Source of the DNA: an uncultured Alphaproteobacteria bacterium
GTDB lineage: Bacteria > Pseudomonadota > Alphaproteobacteria > Rhizobiales > Beijerinckiaceae
Reading direction: 5' to 3'
NCBI GenBank assembly: GCA_937988775.1
Contig: CALKHP010000061.1
Span: 1 to 6,931 of the forward strand
Length of the DNA: 6,931 nucleotides
The first letter of the stretch is position 1, and each line of letters opens with the position of its first letter. The position numbers and the translations under genes are program-made. Positions 1 to 6,931 of this stretch are shown here, in pieces. The notes under the pieces were generated by a model, which was given only the letters and a program-made list of their open reading frames with translations, did not search any database and was not told where the DNA came from.

Positions 1-55
1 CAATCGTCCCGATGTTGCAGTGCGGCTTGTTCCGTTCAAACTTTTCCTTCGCCAT
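1..55 (-). CDS. tuf: Elongation factor Tu, N-terminal 18 codons only (truncated by the window edge)
   Basis: EF-Tu is the GTPase that carries aminoacyl-tRNA to the ribosomal A site. Only the first 18 residues are visible. They read MAKEKFERNKPHCNIGTI, the conserved EF-Tu opening that comes just before the P-loop, which lies outside the window. The ATG at 55-53 is supported by an AAGGAG Shine-Dalgarno seven bases upstream. The gene starts 56 bases after the fusA stop, the usual fusA-tuf arrangement, so it is probably the last or near-last gene of the str operon. Whether the genome has a second tuf copy cannot be told from here. Identification rests on a short but very characteristic N-terminus plus context. 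Confidence 0.95.
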   Translation of the reverse strand, partial: MAKEKFERNKPHCNIGTI

Positions 56-62
56 GATGGCT

Positions 63-68
63 CTCCTT
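63..68 (-). promoter_or_regulatory. Shine-Dalgarno site of tuf
   Basis: AAGGAG on the minus strand, seven bases before the ATG at 55. It is the strongest ribosome binding site in the window, fitting for the very abundant EF-Tu. It fixes the tuf start. Confidence 0.85.
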
Positions 69-111
69 CAACTGTCGCCGCAGCGGCGGGTCGAAATAAA
101 CTGTTGCTCGA

Positions 112-2199
112 TCAGGCGTATTTCGCCTGGATTTTGGCGGCTTCGTTCGAAGGCACCTGCTCGTAATGGTCGAACGACATCGTGTAGCTGGCGCGTCCCT
201 GGCTGAAGGAGCGCAGCTGGTTGATGTAGCCGAACATGTTGGCGAGCGGCACCATGGCGTTGACGATGACGGCATTGCCGCGCATGTCCTGGCCCTGAAT
301 CTGCCCGCGACGGGAGTTCAGGTCGCCGATCACCGATCCGGTATAGTCCTCAGGCGTCACCACCTCGACCTTCATCACCGGCTCGAGCAACACCGAATTG
401 CCCTCGCGCAGCGCCTCGCGCAGCGCGGCACGCGATGCGATCTCGAACGCCAGAGCGGACGAATCGACCTCGTGGAACGCGCCGTCGATCAGCGTCACCT
501 TCAGGTCGACCACCGGGAAGCCGGCGATCACGCCGCTGGCCAGCACCGATTCGAGGCCCTTGACGACGCCCGGAATGTATTCCTTCGGCACGGAACCGCC
601 GACGACCTTCGACTCGAACTCGAAGCCCTTGCCGGTCTCGTTCGGCTCGACGATGAACTTGACGCGCGCGAACTGGCCGGTACCACCGGTCTGCTTCTTG
701 TGCGTGTAGTCCTTCTCGACCGTCTTGCTGATCTTCTCGCGATAAGCGACCTGCGGCGCGCCGACATTCACGTCGACCTTGTGCGTCCGGCGCAGGATGT
801 CGACCTTGATGTCGAGATGCAGTTCGCCCATGCCCTTGATGATCGTCTCGCCCGACTCCTGGTCGGTCGCGATGCGGAAGGACGGGTCCTCGGCCGCGAG
901 CTTGATGAGCGCCATCGTCATGCGCTCCTGGTCGCCCTTGGTCTTCGGCTCGACCTTCATCTCGATGACCGGGTCCGGGAATTCCATCTTCTCGAGGATC
1001 ACCGCCTTGACCGGGTCGCACAGCGTATCGCCGGTGCGCGCTTCCTTGAGGCCGACCAGCGCCACGATATCGCCGGCATAGGCCTCTTCGATCTCTTCGC
1101 GGTTATTGGCATGCATCAGCACCATGCGGCCGACGCGCTCGGTCTTCTCGCGCGTCGAGTTCAGCAGGGCCGAGCCCTTGGTGAGCTTGCCGGAATAGAT
1201 GCGGCAGAAGGTCAGCACGCCGTACTGGTCGTCCATCAGCTTGAAGGCCAGCAGCGACAGCGGCTCGGTATCCGACGGCTTGCGCTCGGTGTCTTCGCCG
1301 GTCTTGTAGTCGTGGCCCTTAATGGCGCCGCGATCGATCGGCGACGGCAGGAAGTCGACCACAGCATCAAGCAACGGCTGCACGCCCTTGTTCTTGAACG
1401 CGGAACCGCACAGCATCGGATAGAACGCGCCGCTGAGCACCGCCTTGCGGATCAACTGGCGCAACGTCTGGTCGTCAGGCTCGTTGCCCTCGAGATAGGC
1501 TTCCATCGCCGCGTCGTCCATTTCGACGGCCGCTTCGATCATCGCCTCGCGATACTGCTTCGCCTTGTCGGCGAGTTCCGCCGGAATCTCGCTCTCGACA
1601 CCCTTGGCGCCAACCGTCTCGTCGGCCCAGGTCATCGCTTTCATGGTGATCAGGTCGACCATGCCCTTGAACTCATGCTCGGCGCCGATCGGAATCTGGA
1701 TCGGAATCGCACGCGCACCGAGGCGGGTCTTCATGTCGTCGACGCAACGGAAGAAATCGGCGCCGGTCTTGTCCATCTTGTTGGCGAAGACGATGCGCGG
1801 CACGTGATACTTGTCGCCCTGGCGCCACACCGTCTCGGTCTGCGGCTCGACGCCCTGGTTGGAATCCAGCACGCATACCGCGCCATCAAGCACACGCAGG
1901 CTGCGCTCGACTTCAATGGTGAAGTCGACGTGGCCGGGGGTGTCGATGATGTTCAGGCGCTTGGTGTGGCCGTCGCGTCCCGTCCAGAAGGCGGTCGTGG
2001 CAGCGGACGTGATCGTGATGCCCCGCTCCTGCTCCTGCGCCATGAAATCCATGGTCGCGGCGCCTTCATGCGTCTCGCCGACCTTATGGTTCTTGCCGGT
2101 ATAGAACAGAATGCGCTCGGTGGTCGTCGTCTTCCCGGCATCGATGTGGGCCATGATGCCGAAGTTGCGATAATCCTCAAGGGCGTATTGGCGGGCCAT
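112..2199 (-). CDS. fusA: Elongation factor G, 695 aa, complete
   Basis: EF-G is the cytoplasmic GTPase that moves tRNAs and mRNA after peptide bond formation and, with ribosome recycling factor, helps split the ribosome. From the chosen start, the G domain shows G1 AHIDAGKT (residues 17-24), switch I ERGITITSAAT (58-68), G3 DTPGH (86-90, with the catalytic His), G4 NKMD (140-143) and G5 GSAFKNKG (265-272). A G-prime insertion lies between G4 and G5 (about 160-255). Domain II and domains III-V follow, including the IKGMGELHLDI block and a C-terminal stretch with the SRRGQI and GRASYTM motifs. It looks like a canonical type I EF-G of normal length with no missing key residue. Two in-frame ATGs occur, at 2205 and 2199. 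The second is preferred: a GAGGA site lies seven bases before it but only one base before the first, and family members start MAR-. It follows rpsG by 48 bases and ends 56 bases before tuf, so co-transcription is expected. Confidence 0.98.
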   Translation of the reverse strand: MARQYALEDYRNFGIMAHIDAGKTTTTERILFYTGKNHKVGETHEGAATMDFMAQEQERGITITSAATTAFWTGRDGHTKRLNIIDTPGHVDFTIEVERSLRVLDGAVCVLDSNQGVEPQTETVWRQGDKYHVPRIVFANKMDKTGADFFRCVDDMKTRLGARAIPIQIPIGAEHEFKGMVDLITMKAMTWADETVGAKGVESEIPAELADKAKQYREAMIEAAVEMDDAAMEAYLEGNEPDDQTLRQLIRKAVLSGAFYPMLCGSAFKNKGVQPLLDAVVDFLPSPIDRGAIKGHDYKTGEDTERKPSDTEPLSLLAFKLMDDQYGVLTFCRIYSGKLTKGSALLNSTREKTERVGRMVLMHANNREEIEEAYAGDIVALVGLKEARTGDTLCDPVKAVILEKMEFPDPVIEMKVEPKTKGDQERMTMALIKLAAEDPSFRIATDQESGETIIKGMGELHLDIKVDILRRTHKVDVNVGAPQVAYREKISKTVEKDYTHKKQTGGTGQFARVKFIVEPNETGKGFEFESKVVGGSVPKEYIPGVVKGLESVLASGVIAGFPVVDLKVTLIDGAFHEVDSSALAFEIASRAALREALREGNSVLLEPVMKVEVVTPEDYTGSVIGDLNSRRGQIQGQDMRGNAVIVNAMVPLANMFGYINQLRSFSQGRASYTMSFDHYEQVPSNEAAKIQAKYA

Positions 2200-2206
2200 T
2201 GTCATA

Positions 2207-2211
2207 TCCTC
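2207..2211 (-). promoter_or_regulatory. Shine-Dalgarno site of fusA that decides between two ATGs
   Basis: GAGGA on the minus strand. It is seven bases from the ATG at 2199 but only one base from the ATG at 2205, so it selects the downstream start, giving a 695-aa rather than a 697-aa protein. Confidence 0.7.
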
Positions 2212-2247
2212 AAGCGCGCGCGCAGCGGCGCTCTAAAAATCCCTGTA

Positions 2248-2718
2248 TCACCAGCGGTAATGCGAGAAGGCGCGGTTCGCTTCCGCCATGCGGTGCGTGT
2301 CCTCGCGCTTCTTCACGGCATTGCCGCGATTGTTCGCCGCATCGAGCAACTCGCCCGACAGACGATCGACCATGGTCTTGTCGTTGCGGCCGCGCGCCGC
2401 CGTGATCAGCCAGCGGATGGCCAGCGCCTGGCGGCGCTCCTGGCGAACCTCGACCGGCACCTGGTAGGTGGCGCCGCCGACACGCCGCGAGCGCACCTCG
2501 ATGGCCGGGGCCACGTTCTCGAGCGCCGCGCGGAACACCTGCAGCGGATCGGCCTTGGCCTTCTCTTCGATGATATCGAAGGCGCCATAGACGATCTGCT
2601 CGGCGGCCGATTTCTTGCCGTCATACATGATCGAATTCATAAACTTGGTCACGATCACATCGCCGAACTTTGCGTCGGGGATGATCTCGCGCTTCTCAGC
2701 CGAGTGACGACGGGACAT
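2248..2718 (-). CDS. rpsG: 30S ribosomal protein S7, 156 aa, complete
   Basis: S7 is a primary 16S rRNA-binding protein that starts assembly of the 30S head and lines the E-site tRNA exit. The protein begins MSRRHSAEKREIIPD and has the conserved blocks KFMNSIMYDGKKS (about 25-37), IEVRSRRVGGATYQVPVEVR (73-92), the RQALAIRWL helix and the tail RMAEANRAFSHYRW. The length of 156 aa is standard for the family. A GGAG Shine-Dalgarno at 2728-2725, six bases before the ATG, supports the start. In E. coli, S7 represses its own translation by binding the rpsL-rpsG intercistronic region. Here that spacer is 117 bases and has strong pairing potential, including a segment complementary to this gene's Shine-Dalgarno, so similar feedback is plausible but unproven. 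Confidence 0.98.
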   Translation of the reverse strand: MSRRHSAEKREIIPDAKFGDVIVTKFMNSIMYDGKKSAAEQIVYGAFDIIEEKAKADPLQVFRAALENVAPAIEVRSRRVGGATYQVPVEVRQERRQALAIRWLITAARGRNDKTMVDRLSGELLDAANNRGNAVKKREDTHRMAEANRAFSHYRW

Positions 2719-2835
2719 CGTATTCTCCGGACTCTTGCCTTGCGTTTAGCCTGAAAGCCGCTGGCCACCCCTGCCCCGCGCCCGGATTTCTCCTTCGCGC
2801 ATCGGCCGGAGCGGCCAGCGGAAAACTCTTGTGTC
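2719..2835 (-). promoter_or_regulatory. Structured rpsL-rpsG spacer, candidate S7 translational operator
   Basis: The spacer is 117 bases. A perfect 9-bp inverted repeat, CCGCTGGCC at 2758-2766 against GGCCAGCGG at 2813-2821, encloses 46 bases. Inside that loop the transcript reads CUCCGG (2811-2806), the exact complement of CCGGAG (2730-2725), which contains the rpsG Shine-Dalgarno. Both pairings together would form a pseudoknot that hides the rpsG ribosome site. A second Shine-Dalgarno-like AAGGAG (2795-2790) in the loop has no start codon at usable distance and can compete for CUCC. These pairings are read directly from sequence. The S7-binding role is inferred from E. coli, where S7 binds the equivalent spacer; I do not claim the structures are alike. 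Confidence 0.45.
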
Positions 2836-3207
2836 TTACTTCGGACGCTTGGCGCCGTATTTGGAACGGCGCTGCTTGCGGTCCTTGACGCCCTGCGTAT
2901 CGAGCACGCCGCGCAGGATGTGGTAGCGCACGCCCGGCAGATCCTTGACGCGGCCACCGCGCACCATGACCACCGAATGCTCCTGCAGGTTATGCCCCTC
3001 GCCCGGGATATAGCCGATGACCTCGTAACCGTTCGTCAGGCGCACCTTGGCGACCTTGCGCAGCGCCGAGTTCGGCTTCTTCGGGGTCGTCGTATAGACG
3101 CGGGTGCAAACGCCGCGCTTCTGGGGGCAAGCCTCCAGATGGCGAGACTTCTCCCGGTAGACTGACTGTTCCCGCGACTTGCGGATCAGCTGGCTGATGG
3201 TCGGCAT
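2836..3207 (-). CDS. rpsL: 30S ribosomal protein S12, 123 aa, complete
   Basis: S12 sits at the decoding centre between 30S head and body, where it helps monitor codon-anticodon pairing. Hallmarks are the CPQKRGVCTRVYTTTPKKPN block (27-46), the YIPGEGHNLQEHSVV loop (66-80), RGGRVKDLPGVRYH (83-96) and the basic tail RSKYGAKRPK. Lys43 and Lys88, classic sites of streptomycin resistance mutations, are both the sensitive-type lysines, and Asp89, the known methylthiolation site in E. coli, is present. The frame extends six codons upstream to an ATG at 3225, but the start at 3207 is preferred: it gives the family's MPTI- N-terminus and 123 aa, and AAGGG lies six bases before it. Residues 11-26 diverge from the family pattern I know. 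First gene of the str operon, separated from rpoC by a terminator. Confidence 0.98.
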   Translation of the reverse strand: MPTISQLIRKSREQSVYREKSRHLEACPQKRGVCTRVYTTTPKKPNSALRKVAKVRLTNGYEVIGYIPGEGHNLQEHSVVMVRGGRVKDLPGVRYHILRGVLDTQGVKDRKQRRSKYGAKRPK

Positions 3208-3213
3208 CGTTGA

Positions 3214-3218
3214 CCCTT
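3214..3218 (-). promoter_or_regulatory. Shine-Dalgarno site of rpsL that decides the start
   Basis: AAGGG on the minus strand, six bases before the ATG at 3207. It overlaps the coding part of the longer alternative reading from 3225 and so argues against that start. Confidence 0.65.
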
Positions 3219-3279
3219 CTTGCACCCGTCTTGCCGCCCCGCGTCAAACGCGGCGGCCGTTGAATTCCGTGGCGTCAGC

Positions 3280-3307
3280 GCGCGTTGCGTCAAAGCGCAA
3301 AACGCGC
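3280..3307 (-). other. Leader hairpin with a two-base bulge upstream of rpsL
   Basis: On the plus strand GCGCG-TTGCG (3280-3289) pairs with CGCAA (3296-3300) and, past a two-base AA bulge, CGCGC (3303-3307). That makes ten base pairs around a six-base loop. No T-run follows on the minus strand, so it is not an intrinsic terminator. It lies about 73 bases before the rpsL start and would be in the mRNA leader. Function unknown. Confidence 0.4.
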
Positions 3308-3486
3308 CCTCGGGGTCCTGACGGAACCCTCGGCGCTGACCAAACAGAGGACCACGGCACAGCCGCTATGGTCTTGTTCCACATGACGTTTTAGTCAATG
3401 GCGTATAAAACGACAGCGTTTGATCTGGAAGTATCCGGCGCGAGTCACGCTGGAAGGCTCAAATCACAGCCCGTCGAAGTGGCCGC

Positions 3487-3515
3487 CTTGTGCCCCGAAA
3501 CCCCATCCCTGTCAA
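3487..3515 (-). promoter_or_regulatory. Candidate sigma-70-type promoter for the str operon
   Basis: A perfect TTGACA -35 hexamer (3515-3510) is followed after exactly 17 bases by CACAAG (3492-3487), which matches TATAAT at only three positions. An A-rich stretch (GGAAAAAACC, near 3533-3524) just upstream could act as an UP element. It points toward rpsL and lies after the rpoC terminator, which is where an operon promoter is needed. It would give a leader of roughly 270 bases. The weak -10 keeps confidence low. Confidence 0.35.
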
Positions 3516-3663
3516 CACCTTTCCGGTTTTTTCCGCATCGCAACACCATGCAGCCGCCCCAGGATGGCACAGCTTGCCGCCCCGGCTCCGGCGCGGCCGG
3601 CAGCCGGCGGATCGCGCGCGCAAGATTCCAACGATCCACGGGTTCCGCACGCAATTCTGAACC

Positions 3664-3690
3664 AAAAAGGCCGCCCGGAGGCGGCCTTTT
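3664..3690 (-). terminator. Intrinsic terminator of rpoC
   Basis: On the minus strand AAAAGGCCGCC (3690-3680), loop TCCG, and GGCGGCCTTTT (3675-3665) form a perfect 11-bp stem, and the T-run extends to five (3668-3664). It starts 21 bases after the rpoC stop. The plus strand also shows four Ts after the stem, but there is no plus-strand gene for it to end. It should separate the rpoBC transcript from the str operon, at least partly. Confidence 0.92.
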
Positions 3691-3711
3691 CACGATCGAT
3701 ATCGCTTGAGC

Positions 3712-6931
<3,220 letters not shown>

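Larger units (their letters stand above)
3208..3663 (-). other. Gene-free region: probable promoter and leader of the str operon
   Basis: These 456 bases between the rpoC terminator and the rpsL start hold no convincing gene on either strand. The short open frames present lack ribosome sites or recognisable protein sequence. There is a possible promoter near 3515-3487, and a second TTGACT hexamer (3398-3393) without a good -10. Nearer rpsL are a bulged hairpin (3280-3307), three GCGTCA words on the plus strand (3241, 3272, 3287) and a CCCTCGG direct repeat (3307-3313 and 3327-3333). No tRNA or other stable RNA fold is apparent. The simplest reading is an upstream promoter region and long 5-prime leader for rpsL-rpsG-fusA-tuf. 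Confidence 0.6.

Noticed and set aside
166..2754. 862-codon open frame on the plus strand, opposite fusA and rpsG
   Set aside because: It is exactly codon-aligned with fusA and rpsG on the other strand. Stops there would need TTA, CTA or TCA codons in the real genes, and those are rare in this GC-rich codon usage. The translation is a repetitive R/H/D/L/A mix with no domain.
2746..2802. 18-codon frame in the rpsL-rpsG spacer (begins MREGEIRAR)
   Set aside because: No ribosome binding site precedes the ATG and it spans the inverted repeat; a chance frame is more likely.
2836..3207. Streptomycin resistance allele in rpsL
   Set aside because: Lys43 and Lys88 are both the sensitive-type residues and the surrounding loops are canonical.
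3244..3384. 46-codon minus-strand frame in the rpsL leader (begins MWNKTIAAV), a possible leader peptide
   Set aside because: There is no Shine-Dalgarno before its ATG, no pattern of regulatory codons, and open frames of this size are common by chance at this GC content.
3375..3407. Alternative promoter elements TTGACT (3398-3393) and TATACG (3407-3402)
   Set aside because: The TTGACT has no acceptable -10 at 16-18 bases, and the TATACG has no -35 at the right distance. They cannot be paired into one promoter.
3445..3693. 82-codon minus-strand frame between rpoC and rpsL
   Set aside because: It starts before the rpoC terminator and runs through its stem and the promoter region. There is no ribosome site or recognisable protein.
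3398..3709. 103-codon plus-strand frame between rpsL and rpoC
   Set aside because: No Shine-Dalgarno, no family resemblance, and it runs across the terminator hairpin; it would be the only plus-strand gene.

Overview
This window is a block of core translation and transcription genes, all read on the minus strand: the end of rpoC, then rpsL, rpsG, fusA and the first 18 codons of tuf. This is the rpoBC-to-str operon junction. GC content is high, codons are strongly GC-biased, and S12 (123 aa), S7 (156 aa) and EF-G (695 aa) have typical bacterial sizes. RpoC carries a proteobacterial insertion of about 188 residues in its trigger loop. With the gene order rpoC-rpsL-rpsG-fusA-tuf, this suggests an alphaproteobacterium. 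I cannot place it to order from sequence alone.

Layout, in transcription order (high to low coordinates). The window opens inside rpoC (6931-3712), about 323 residues after its normal N-terminus. A perfect GC-rich hairpin followed by a T-run (3690-3664) lies 21 bases past the rpoC stop and is a convincing intrinsic terminator. About 456 bases without a convincing gene follow (3663-3208). They contain one perfect -35 hexamer with a weak -10, a bulged hairpin and short repeats, and probably form the promoter and leader of the str operon. Then come rpsL (3207-2836), a 117-base structured spacer, rpsG (2718-2248), a 48-base spacer, fusA (2199-112), a 56-base spacer, and tuf starting at 55 and leaving the window.

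How the genes work together. RpoC is the beta-prime subunit of RNA polymerase. S12 and S7 are 30S proteins of the decoding centre and of the head and exit (E) site. EF-G drives translocation and EF-Tu delivers aminoacyl-tRNA. Co-transcription of rpsL-rpsG-fusA-tuf keeps ribosome and elongation-factor output in step.

No defence system, mobile element, CRISPR array or RNA gene is visible. The most interesting non-coding signal is the rpsL-rpsG spacer. It has a perfect 9-bp long-range stem, and a loop segment exactly complementary to the rpsG Shine-Dalgarno region, so a pseudoknot is possible. This would fit an S7 autoregulatory site. The very long plus-strand open frames are codon-aligned shadows of the real genes.
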